NCBI GenBank assembly: GCA_025201365.1
Contig: JAIXMF010000022.1
Location: forward strand, 186,001 to 250,000
Length of the DNA stretch: 64,000 nucleotides
Direction of reading: 5' to 3'
Source of the DNA: Syncephalis plumigaleata
Lineage: Eukaryota; Zoopagomycota; Zoopagomycetes; Zoopagales; Piptocephalidaceae
The translations under genes were made by a program, and so were the position numbers. Positions 1-13,406 of the stretch are shown here, one piece after another (position 1 is the first letter of the stretch; every line of letters begins with the position of its first letter). A model generated the notes under the pieces. The model saw nothing but the letters and a program-made list of their open reading frames with translations, made no database searches and had not been told where the DNA came from.

Positions 1-621
1 CTACAGCAGACTGTCCTTGACATTATAAGAGGTTTGGAGTGGAGCTGTCAATGCTTCAACATCGTGCTATCTATGGCCACATTTGTCACGTCAATGTGGC
101 GTTGCATCAAATTATCCAGTATTAGGTATGTACTGTAGTGGTTATTTCAAGTTCTGCCAATACCAATTTGACACATTTTGTCGCATGTACTTGCAATCCT
201 TGTTATGACTGCAATGGATGTTTCATGTTGTACATGTACTCCTCAAGAGTACCTTTACCATTTGTTCGTATATTGATGCATCGTGCTTGACATATATTTA
301 TTGGTCCAACCTGTAACATAAACCAGTCATTCTTCCATTCATCATACATATTTGTTCTATATCTATTGGTAAAGGAACTGTTAATGGACTCATGGTGTTT
401 ACTTGATATTTGTTCTTGTGAAATCACTAGAGCACTATTAGTGAAGCAAGAGCATGCTTGTTTTCAGGACTGTTTAAACTATTCCGTAGATGATGTTACT
501 TGTACTCGTATCTCCTGCTTAATGATTATTATTGGATAGTTGCTTGCTTATACTCATTGCTATAGCATCATGAATGTATTTAATAAACATAAGCGATATT
601 GAAGAAAATTTACATTTATTA
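1..621. other. intergenic, no gene seen
   Basis: AT-rich sequence downstream of the glycosyltransferase gene that ends at 622. No reading frame here has a recognisable domain or splice-linked partner. The short minus-strand frame at about 203-427 has no family resemblance and is probably chance. An AATAAA-like signal for the minus-strand neighbour would lie in this stretch, but I cannot fix a polyadenylation site. Confidence 0.6.
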
Positions 622-2464
622 TTATGCTTTTTTCTGTTTCACTTGCGTGGATTTAACAAATGAAATGTACATATACTGAACGGTCTTTACACCTCCATAG
701 ACGAATGCGCCAAGTAGGGCGATAGCAAAAGCGTATAAATCATAATTGTTGGCCTTCCACCATGGCATACGCCAGTCGGCACTTTCGTGTGCTTTAATTG
801 CACCTGGTACCGCGGCTAGCTCAATTATATCGGCACCACGTTCACGAGCACGATCGGCAATTCGAATCATTTTCTGCACATTAAGCATATTAGTCCGGAA
901 CTTGGACGCATCAGGTGAATCATGAGCAAGGAAACGACGAAGCTTCTCGTTAAGTGTATTCTGATTAACCATAGATTTACGTATCCATAGGCCGTATCCT
1001 TCTTCGGTTATAGTAATTGCGTTATTCGGTTGATCGGCGAAAACGGGAATACCCAGTATTGGCACGGCAGCGAACATACTTTCGAAGATGGATGCCACAC
1101 CACAATGACTAATGAATAGACGAGTGGCCGAATGTTCCAGTACGGCACGTTGCGGTGCTTTGCTGAGTAGACGAATTACCGGATGCTTACCGGATTGCAT
1201 ATCCTTAATACTATGAACGACCTCGTCAACCACGATAGTTTCAGGTAGGAGGTCGTCCCTTCCCGACATGCGCATCAATCCCCATACCGCACCATCGAGT
1301 AATCCATCTTGATGGGCTATTAGCAGTGAAGTAATGATATTTGTGAATAGATTACGCGAGATAACCGTGTGACTACCGAATCCAACGTAGACAACGCGAG
1401 AACGAGCATCCATGAATTCGCTTAGATCCTTGGGAAGTGGCTTGTACTTGTGAGGGATTGCCGGTCCGATCATATATACATTAGATGGCAGTTGACGGGG
1501 AATCTACAAATATACACGTAAAGTTAGCTTGATTATTAGTTGTTACAATAAATAAAATAGTACTTGCCTCGAATCCAAAAAAGTTATTCACCAATATTAG
1601 GCCATGTCTCCAGCGATCTGCTACAAACGTGTATGGCTCCTTGCCCACTTCAGCGTAGGCCGCCTTCTGCGCTTTAATGATTGGCTGAACATGCCATATC
1701 ATGGATAGAGGGTGTACAACCTTATCGTAGAACCTTGCAAAGAAACCGGAGAATTCGTGCGTGGTTGTACTAGGATCCATTGGATCCGGGATGTAAGGCT
1801 GAGTTGCGAAACCTGCAATAATCAAACAAGAGAGAGATACATTAATGGAAAGTATTCAATAAAAAGTAATTTACTTACCTCTAAACCCGAATGCAGACAT
1901 AGTAATGACGAATGGTGTGTTTGTTTCATAGGCAGCGTCGAAGCAGCCGTCCATGAAAAAGTCACACACGATGACGTCGACCTTACGCGTGGTAAGCCAA
2001 TTGTAAAAGAACCTGTACTGACTCGGATAATCTTTTAGGGAACTCGTGAAAAGTGCCACACCCATGTCGAGTAAACTGGCATCCTTATCGCCAGTAATCA
2101 GTTTATGGAATAGTTTCAGTCTATCTTCCGCGAGCATTGGATTCGGACCAAGCGACACAGGCTCGACATTAGGATGGTCGGCCGTCCAAGCGGTAACATC
2201 TTTGTCGGCAGAGATAAATGTCACCTTATGACCACGCTCCACTAGAATATCCGCTAATGATAATTGTGGTGCAGCATGAGTTCTTCCGTAGAAAGCGGCA
2301 CAGAATGCGATATTCAATGGTGTATCAGATTTTAAGGATGTTGTTGAGTCCGACGAGCTTTTACTGTTTGTCCTAGCAGTTGATGCTGATGTATGACTGC
2401 TAGTACTGCTCGCTAGTAATAGCACTAAAGCACCTAAATAGGCGGTAATCGATAATAATCGCAT
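622..2464 (-). CDS. UDP-glycosyltransferase, ER membrane (UGT family)
   Basis: Three exons, join 2464-1879, 1812-1568, 1503-622, giving 570 codons before the stop. The product is a GT1-family enzyme that should transfer sugar from a UDP-sugar to a small lipophilic acceptor. Seen: an N-terminal hydrophobic signal segment (about residues 1-20); the UGT donor-site signature at about 409-435 (SHCGVASIFESM, then a VP segment and DQ at 434-435); one C-terminal transmembrane helix (about 530-550); and a basic tail ending KQKKA, which fits the KxKxx ER-retrieval pattern. The start at 2464 was chosen over an upstream ATG at 2491 because it opens directly into the signal peptide. Intron 2 (1567-1504) has a GC donor, GAG|GCAAGT, and is needed to keep the frame. 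The acceptor substrate cannot be read from the sequence. Confidence 0.88.
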
Positions 2465-3183
2465 TGTAAGCGTGTTATATTGATAGAACAAATAAGCAAC
2501 AAGATAGGATGATCAAATGGTAAAATGAATAACGGCGTGAACTGACATGCTAGCTGCACAATGGATTGCTTTTAAGTAGTAGTTCGGTAAATCGGCTAAT
2601 TGCCAGCGCGGTAAGCAAAGGTAAGAGTCATCGTATATCACGCTGTTTATGCTTGTCCATAGCGATAGAACAAGTTAGCATATGGTTTTCCGAAATTAGC
2701 CGAAAGCATGGTACACAAACTATGGGCAATTCATCAGTGGAACATCATGCAACGAATACGAGTTGCTGTATCTGATATACGTAGCCTGATTATATCTTAC
2801 TGTGCATATCATGCCTCTGTTATGATTACCATAATGCTTTCTATAAGATAAACATCTCGTATATAACTACAGGGATTTTCCAACCAGTTGACATAGTTAA
2901 ACATTTATTAATAAATGTGTAGAATTTTGTAATGAAATGTTAATAAATTTATTGAATTTTATTAATACCTTTCATTATAATTTCTTCTTACCTTTTGTTG
3001 ATGTTCCCATTAGTAAATTTATTAATGCTTCCATTAGCAATTGCTAGCTAGTATGTCAAAATTATTTATTAATAAGAACAAAAGTTAAAGGCTAACTGCG
3101 CAAATTGGATGGAAATAGCCTGTATTGTTTCTTAGCCTTTATTTTTCTCTCTTTTTTACCTATTTAAATTCCTCTATTAAATA
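2465..3183. other. AT-rich intergenic with TTAATAAA-like motifs
   Basis: Between two divergently transcribed genes, so it should hold both promoters. From about 2880 to 3080 it is very AT-rich, with repeated pieces resembling TTAATAAATTTATTAATG. The same flavour of motif recurs at 36.2-36.7 and 37.4-37.7 kb and briefly near 53.99 kb. No coding frame is supported; the frame at 2566-2775 has no recognisable domain. Confidence 0.5.
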
Positions 3184-5591
<2,408 letters not shown>

Positions 5592-5748
5592 TAGTAATGG
5601 TTACATTTAATACAAGACTCTTTATTAGAGGAATCATACACATACACACATATCTGTCATAGAAAGCGTGATATCAATAATGTAAACTTATCTTTCCTTT
5701 CTATCTTTCCTTTTCAACAACATTCACTGCTACTACTACTACAATAAA

Positions 5749-7783
5749 ATGTGGTTTGCCTATGTAAAACGACCTATTAGTCGAGCAATACTACCTAATA
5801 GTACTACTGCTATTACTACTGGTAGTAGTGTGTCTCATTTAAGACTATGTAAGTAATAGTTGTCGCGTATGTTTATTTGCTTGTTATACATAACAGTAAT
5901 GCTACTAGTTCAATCGTCCGCCACATCCACTGGTTATCGTCCACTCGATGGGATACGCGTATTGGAAGTTGGCCAGGTACCTGTTTTCTTTTAAGCTGCC
6001 ATAGTTATGAACTAATGAATAAATGACGCGGCATATTAATATAGCTCATTGCTGGTCCTTTTACCGGTACACTACTCGGGTAAGTACTATTAGTACTATT
6101 GGCATATGTATTCACTTCAGTAAACATGATGCTGATATTCGACGATATCCCGCTATTAGCTATTATGGTGCAGGTTAGCTATACGTAATACGATGGCAGT
6201 AGGGATGCATACTAAGCGAACATTTGTTTATTTGACATGGTTCATTGATTGATAGAGGTGGTAAGCTATCCTGTATTGTAACTATTGCATGAACCATAGT
6301 AGTTACTATTGTTATTTGTGCTTCGATGGTATAGATCAAAGTAGAAGCACCCATTGGTGGTGATCCACTACGAACATGGCGTGCCGTAGACGATGATGGC
6401 GTATCGCCGTGGTATCGTTCCCTTGGACGTAATAAAAAGTCATGTGCCATTGACATGCGACAAACTGAAGGGCAAGCGTAGGTTGCGACAGAGTAGATGC
6501 TATATAACCAATTGACATTGTCAACTCTCCTCTAGATTAGTACGTGAATTGGCCGCTGTCAGTGATGTTATCGTAGAAAACTTTCGACCTGGTACAATGG
6601 AGAAATGGGGTCTAGGTCCAGGTGAGTATAGTCATCATCATACTTCCTATTACTATTGTATGTGACAGAGTTTAATTGACATGACTACAGACATATTATG
6701 CGCGGATAATCCTAAACTTATCTACACGCGTGTTTCCGGTTATGGTCAGACAGGTCCTTATGCAAAACGACCAGGTTACGCGTCAGTATGCGAGGTAATA
6801 AGCCAGCTAGTTAGTTAATACATTTCATACTGATCATGTACATTGATATCCTTGATAGGCTATGGGTGGACTTCGTTACGTGACAGGATTCCCCGGAGAA
6901 ACACCCGTACGATCGAATATCAGTCTAGGAGATTCGTTGGCTGGATTACACTCTGCATTCGGTGTCTTGCTTGGTCTACTTGCTCGCAATCATCCTAATC
7001 GCACTGATAAGCCCGGACAGGTGGTTGATGTGTCCATCTATGAAAGTGTATTCAACATGATGGAGGGTATCGTACCCGAATACGATCGTATGGGTATCAT
7101 ACGAGAACCCTCGGGTACATCGATTACAGGTGTCGTGCCTACCAATGCTTATCGATGCAAGGATGGCAAATACATTATTATCGGTGCTAATGGCGATTCC
7201 ATCTATAAACGATTAATACTTGCCATTGATCGAGCAGAACTAGTAAGTGAATGAGCAACGCACGGTACAAGATGGATAGAATGGCTAACAAGATGTGTTA
7301 TTATTATTATTTCCATAGACTACCGATGAGTATGGATCTAATCAGAATCGTGTTAAACATGCTCAAGTAATCGATGATGCCATTACCAATTGGACGATGC
7401 AGTATACGACAAAGGAAGCATTAGAGAGGTTACATCAAGCCAATGTACCAGCTAGTGCCATCTACGATACTCGTGATATTGTGACAGATCCACACTATCA
7501 AGCACGCGACATGATTGAAGAGGTAGACGTGCATGGTCGACCACTTAAGGTAAACTAGCATCTGTAATAATGTCTACGTATGATGTAGATCGTTAATGAT
7601 ATCTCGTTTATTTGAATATAGATACCGGCCATGTCTCCGAAACTAACCGATACGCCTGGTCGCTCGGAATGGGCCGGCTCGGATCTTGGTGCACATACAC
7701 GCCAGATATTAACCGGTTTATTGAGCAAGTCAGACCACGTAGTAGAGGCATTAGCGGAGAAGGGTATCATTTATATGAATTAA
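5749..7783 (+). CDS. family III (CaiB/BaiF) CoA-transferase, SUGCT-like, mitochondrial
   Basis: Eleven exons: 5749-5848, 5897-5976, 6045-6079, 6160-6173, 6256-6260, 6335-6477, 6536-6621, 6691-6794, 6859-7242, 7319-7549, 7622-7783; 1344 nt, 447 aa. Family III enzymes move CoA between carboxylic acids through an Asp-bound anhydride. The animal relative SUGCT uses succinyl-CoA and glutarate in mitochondria. Seen: a basic, hydroxylated N-terminus like a mitochondrial presequence; [40 protein letters not shown]; and VVDVSIYES, in which Asp246 matches the catalytic aspartate. Exons 4 and 5 are only 14 and 5 nt. The 5-nt exon (AGGTG) is flanked by perfect AG and GTAAGC, and without it the highly conserved GAEVIKVE block cannot be made. 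The exact substrate is inferred. Confidence 0.85.
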
Positions 7784-8275
7784 TGCGATAAAACTACAAC
7801 TACTTATTGCGTATTCTAACCAATATATACGTATATACGTGTATATCAATTAGAATGAATGGAATGCCATCTCATAATGAATGACGAATGTACATATATT
7901 ACTTCTAATCACGTGATTGTAAATCGGCTTTCTTTTTTTCTATGCCTAACAACCGAGCATTATCACATATCGTTCCGGTTCTCTCGCTTTCTCGCTTTCC
8001 TGCTTTCTCACTGTTTTCTTTTTACAGTATTGCACACATACACTTGACGGTGTATGTGTCCATGTATGGTCATACCTTATTTCAACCTTGTAGTTGTGGA
8101 CGATAACGCTTGTAGTATCAGACCTGTGCGTGTACGCGTGTTTAAAGTCTCATTGTAGTTGTGCGTACGTGCGTACGTGTGTGTTACTTCTCCATTGCCA
8201 TTGAGTCGGTCAGAATTAAGCAACGAGTACTCTTCTACTCTCTCTCTCTATACATTACTTCTTCACTACTTCAAT
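7784..8275. other. intergenic / promoter of the PRPP synthetase gene
   Basis: Contains TG- and CA-rich stretches (around 8040-8190) and a pyrimidine-rich run (8230-8270) just before the start codon at 8276. Pyrimidine-rich leaders precede several genes in this window. The reading frames that run through here continue into the downstream exon by chance and carry no domain of their own. Confidence 0.5.
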
Positions 8276-9843
8276 ATGAGACGAACCAAGATTTTCGCCG
8301 GCTCCTCCCATCCCGAGTTAGGCCGACTCATATCTCAACGACTTGGTCATCCGCTTTCCAACTCTGATCTACGCTCGTTTGCCAACCATGAAACTAGCGT
8401 GCAATTGGGCGTATCTGTCCGTAATGAAGATGTGTTTATTATCCAGAGTGGTAGCGATACCGTTAATGACCATTTGATGGAGCTACTTATCATGGTAAAT
8501 GCTTGTAAAGGTAAGAATAAGTCAGGGTCGCACCTTGCAAACAATACTGATGCACCACATGATAAAATTAGGCGCTAGTGCCTCGCGTATTACCGCCGTA
8601 ATACCCTATTTCCCCTATTCGAAACAATGTAAGCGTAAGAAGCGACGTGGAGCCATTGCCGCCAAGTGTAAGTGGTAAACATATAAACAACTATGAGCTA
8701 GGTCTAATGTAACATACACTAATGATCCTATAGTGGTAGCAAATATGCTCTCGGTAGCGGGTGTCAATCATATTATCACTATGGATTTGCATGCCTCACA
8801 GATGCAAGGATTCTTCAATGGACCAATTGATAATTTATTCGCTGAACCAAGCATGGTATGCTGGGTTCGTGAGAATATACCCGACTGGCAAGAAGCAGTA
8901 GTAGTAAGCAAGAATGCAGGCGGTGTTAAACGGTAAGCCTTTTTCTTTGTATACATGTATATGTATATGAGCGTGATATTTAGTCGTTCTCCATGAAACT
9001 TGCATATTAACTGCTATGATACTCTATTACATACTATGTTATTAGTGTGACATCTTTAGCGGATAAACTTCACATTAACTTTGCGTTAATTCATACGGAT
9101 CGTAATCCACATCGACAAGGTGCATGGAGTGCCATGTCGTCGCGTGCCCCTTCTCGTGTTCCATCGGATAATGAAGTGGAAGACGACGAAGACGAAGAGG
9201 AGGAGGAATCCGATGAAGATAATGAAGATCAAAAGATCGTAGAGGAAGCAGATGAGGAGGGAACAGCGAATGAGACAAGCAACGAGACGAAATACGAGCA
9301 ACGACAGAAACAAGTACACATTGCAGCATTACAACGAGCAGTCGGTGAACGAGTACGACCCAATGGATTACTAGGTAGACGACGAGTGCCAAAGACACCG
9401 AGTACACCTGAACCCTATTCGTACACGACACGCGGTGAACGTATCTCACTTGTGGGCAGTGTACGTGGTCGAGTGGCAATACTAGTAGTAAGTATACGAT
9501 ATACACTGATAGCAATAATACTCATCATTCATATTAGGATGATATGATTGATGGTACTCGATCTTTCCTTCAAGCGGCCGATCATCTAGTGAATCAATGT
9601 GGCGCCAAAGCAGTTTATATCCTAGCCACGCATGGTATTCTATCGGGTGATGCCTTGCATGACATTGAAATGAGTTCAACCGTGGATCGTATTGTAGTCA
9701 CAAATACGATTCCTATCTCATCGGCGAAACGTCAATTAACCAACAAATTAGACGTGATTGATATTAGTGCCGTGTTAGCCGAGGCCATTCGTCGTACACA
9801 CAATGGTGAATCGGTATCGTTCCTGTTTGATCATGCTTTATAG
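8276..9843 (+). CDS. ribose-phosphate pyrophosphokinase (PRPP synthetase) with acidic insertion
   Basis: Five exons: 8276-8510, 8572-8667, 8734-8932, 9046-9487, 9538-9843; 425 aa. It makes PRPP from ribose 5-phosphate and ATP for purine, pyrimidine, His, Trp and NAD synthesis. Seen: the N-terminal [15 protein letters not shown] block, [19 protein letters not shown], the family signature [11 protein letters not shown] from Asp128, the flexible catalytic loop NAGGVKR (Lys176), and the PRPP loop DDMIDGTRS (325-333). Between the loop and the last exon lies an insertion of about 100 residues (roughly 205-305) with a long Glu/Asp run and a basic stretch. Yeast Prs1 and Prs5 also carry non-homologous insertions, and Prs subunits act as hetero-oligomers, so this may be one subunit of several. 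The start at 8276 was chosen because it begins the conserved RTKIFAGS block. Confidence 0.9.
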
Positions 9844-10109
9844 GTAGTTTTATATAAAGAAAGAAACAGACAGACAAACAAACAATATGAAGATGAAGAT
9901 GACTTAAAATTCCCCCCCTCCTCCAACTATTCTCTAGTAAAATGAACGATGATAAGAACAAGAATAGTTTAATGAATTAGACACATGTATACAATCTATT
10001 TAGTTCGTTGTTAATTAGTTAAACTTGAGTAGAGTTTATTAAGAAGGCGTTGCATTTCATAACAAGCGTAAATAGATAGATAGATAGATATAGTTTAATT
10101 CATTCATTA

Positions 10110-11442
10110 CTACAAACTAGCCGATGATGACAATTCACCAACTTTAACCAGTAATTTACCACGATTTTTACCATTGAATAGCATGAGTAGTGCCTCGGGT
10201 GCTTGTTCTAGCCCATCCACCACATGTAGGGAGACCTTCATCTTACCCTCCTGTTGCCAACGAGTGAGATCTTTAATGGCCACCGGGTACTGCTTTTCAT
10301 AATCGAACACGACGAATCCTTCCATTTTAGCCCGTTGTGCAATGAGCGTCATGTAATTACGAGGACCTTGAGGCTTTGCCGTGTTATACTGACTGATACT
10401 GCCGCACAATACGATACGTGCACCTACGGCCAATCGACCGAGTACAGCGTCGAGTACATCGCCACCTACATTGTCGAAGAAGACGTTAATGTACTTTGGT
10501 GTGACTGCTATCAAATCCTTGAAAAAAGTGGGCGAGCGATAATCTACCGCGGCATCCAGACCGAGTTCCTCGGTTAGGTAGCGACACTTTTCGGGACCAC
10601 CGGCTATGCCAATAACACGACAACCTTGTGCCTTTGCAATTTGAGCTATGGCATAACAATAATGAGTAACTAAACAAATAGCGAATAATAATGAATAGTT
10701 ACCTGCTAAACTGCCAGTAGCACCGGCAGCACCGGATACAACTACTGTTTCACCGGCTTTAGGTTTACCGACGTCTATATTGTCATCATCATAGTATTTA
10801 GTAAGTATAATGTAAAGTACTGCCACTATTTACCATTCACTTACCAAGTAGACCGAAATAGGCAGTCATACCAGTGCCACTTAATAGATGGAATGCCTCC
10901 GGTATGGATAGACCGCGTGGAATGCTATTTGTTTGTATATCCATTGTATTAGCGAGATATAGAATTAAACAACGACAATACACGATGAACGATTGCTACT
11001 ATTATTTACCTTAGTGGAGAGGCTTGCTTCTCATCAACTACACCATATTGTTGCCAGCCGACAAAGCCCGTGACAATGTCACCACGCTTAAACTTGCTAC
11101 TCTGTGACTCGATAACTTCTGCTACGGCACCACCACGCATCACCGTATTAAGATCTATATTATTGATGTGATAGCATATGAAATAAGCAATAACGGTTAG
11201 TACGTGTCATTACTATTGCAACAAGTGTTTCTATTATACTTACCCATGGGTGGTATATAACTGCGTACGTTATTCATCCAGCCACGCATAGCAGGGTCGA
11301 GTGAAAGGTATAGCGTGCGTACGAGTATTTGGCCAGCAGCAGGTTTCGGTATAGGTGTTTGCACCGTACGAAACACCTCATTAGGAATGATATTGGCCGT
11401 AGGCCGTTTAACAAAGAGAATCTGCGTATTCTTGGCTGACAT
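10110..11442 (-). CDS. NADPH-dependent zinc-free oxidoreductase (prostaglandin/alkenal reductase type)
   Basis: Five exons: 11442-11244, 11154-11010, 10924-10845, 10774-10703, 10645-10110; 343 aa. It is a medium-chain dehydrogenase/reductase of the PTGR/leukotriene-B4-dehydrogenase group, which reduces the C=C bond of enones and alkenals with NADPH. Seen: the N-terminal block QILFVKRPTANIIPNEVFRT; LSLDPAMRGWMN; the dinucleotide loop SGAAGATGSLAG; VIGIAGGPEKC; NVFFDNVGGDVLDAVL; VLCGSISQYN; and QGPRNYM. No zinc-binding cysteine cluster is present. A paralogue lies at 23286-24768 on the other strand. Both genes have an 80-nt exon followed by a 72-nt exon at matching positions and phases, so the intron pattern predates their duplication. 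Confidence 0.9.
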
Positions 11443-13406
11443 GATAAAAGAAGAGAAGTGAGAGAAGAGAAACAAGAAAGAGTAGTGCGGTAATGGTTAG
11501 TGATAGACCAGAACAAATGGCCGTATATAAGTATCCGATGACTCGGATGAAAAGTGCCGATTACCCAGTCACCATCACGGCTACAATGAACCGATGCCAA
11601 CCACCGCCACCACCACAGCTATTATTATACCATATGAGCATTGACTACTATTACAACAGTATGCTTTATTTGATATAAATAAATAAACTAAGGTATGACT
11701 AATTAGACTATATGATGATTACGCAAAATAGTAATAGATAAAACGGTAAAGCAATATGCTAGATCATGTTACCACATTATGAGCAAATCTATCATTGTTA
11801 TAGTAAAAGCGACGTTATTGCATTGTCTATTTGCGTCAGCATCAATCTCGTGACTATTCATTCCCATAGAGCGCTATATTGATTGTACTTCTTGACGTGA
11901 TGCAATTTTGATCAAGTAGAGCTGACAATGTTATTACGGCTACTTCCCATAGATAACCGGTTACTGCCTACTGTTAAACTATCGTATGGCCAGTATGTGG
12001 CACCAGCATGAACGGGTAGGCCTTGTCGTGAATGTATGACTGAAGTAGAATCATCATCCTACGGGCACGCAAGCAAATTGGATAGCTAGGCAGGTAGACA
12101 GACAGAGAGATGCACAAGCACACATGTAGACACGCTTGCGCATACCGCATCATGCACCTACACACAAACTATTGATGATGATAATACACTGCTTCTGTTT
12201 TAAAATAGAAGACCAAAATCTTGATTCCTTTCTTTCTTTCTACTTGTTCGTTCGTTCCGTTTTTTTGTCCATTTGTTTCTATTCATTGTCGCTGGACGTC
12301 CGAGTTATCAGCTTCTTTCTTACTGTTAACTCTATTTGTTTCTTTAGTTGTTTCTTTCTTTCCTATTCGTATTCGTATTCATCTAGGACACGTCTGTTCC
12401 GTCTAGTGTAGTTCACCAAAAGTATACGAAGAAGAATAGTGAAAGAAACAGTCAACCTATCATAGTGTAGGATTCTACGTTTCTATTCTCGTTTGGCTGC
12501 ACACGCTCACTTGCAGCATATTGTTTCAATCTCGCACCAAGTACACACACTACCCATTTTATCTCTACTTTGTATATTTAAGCACGTAAACCAGTACTCA
12601 CCGTGCAGTAGCATACACACGCCTGGTTGTGTGTGTTTGTGTTTCCATTCTATCGTTCTATCTTTTACTCGCTCACTCCATACCTATTCCTATTTCTAGT
12701 TCCAGTTTATCGACCTTGCACTCCTCATTTACTTTTCCTCACTTCTTTGCTCATTCTCGTTCAGTACTCTTGATTGCTGTTGCTACTGCTGCTGCTATCG
12801 TGATTGTTTACTTTGATTACTCTATTTCATTTCGTAACTTTCCTTCTTTTTTGCCAATACTTACTTATCTTGCTGTGCATGCACACACGTTGTTAGTATT
12901 TTTCTTTCCTTCTTTCTATTAGTAATCTCATTTATTCCAGCGTCTTATTCAAATAGTGTTCTATTCGCCGCCACTCTATTCTATTGTTAATCTTTTTGTA
13001 ACTAATAATCCATTTCTCTTGTCTTTTTCGTTATCATACGCATATAAGCAATTCATTAGTCTTTGCTTTACTGCATCATCGTCATCACTAGCACTGGCAA
13101 TATCTTCTATTCAATTGTGTACGTCGCGTTACTACTACCAGCGCAACTCGTATCCTGGACTGTGCGTTATCATATCCGCTTACTTGTCTATTAATACTTT
13201 ATTTCAGTGTTCGGAGTATTAAAAAATACCATAGCATATTAGTGGACTATTTGCAATTTCACGCTCAGTTTAGCGCCTAAGCAGATTCGTTTTTTGCTCG
13301 TTCATTTTAGTGCATTACCTTTATTCTCACACCTTGCCGTTACCAGTCCGTGTTTGAGGAGGGACATATACCGCATAGCTCCGACACTCCTTGGATATTG
13401 TGATTC
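11443..13406. other. 2-kb gene-free stretch, pyrimidine-rich toward the FKBP gene
   Basis: Lies between divergent genes. From about 12200 to 13350 the plus strand is rich in TTC/TTT runs with few purine stretches, so several long frames appear that read as Ser/Phe/Leu-rich nonsense with no domain or consistent splice partners. I take this as promoter plus a long 5' leader of the gene starting at 13407, possibly with leader introns. Nothing else is supported. Confidence 0.5.

Noticed and set aside
9075-9515. 146-codon minus-strand frame inside the PRPP synthetase gene
   Set aside because: It is the complement of the acidic insertion coding sequence; the plus strand carries unmistakable family motifs.
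12136-13222. Series of plus-strand frames (Ser/Phe/Leu-rich) upstream of the FKBP gene
   Set aside because: They arise from pyrimidine-rich sequence, overlap each other in several frames and show no domain or consistent splicing.
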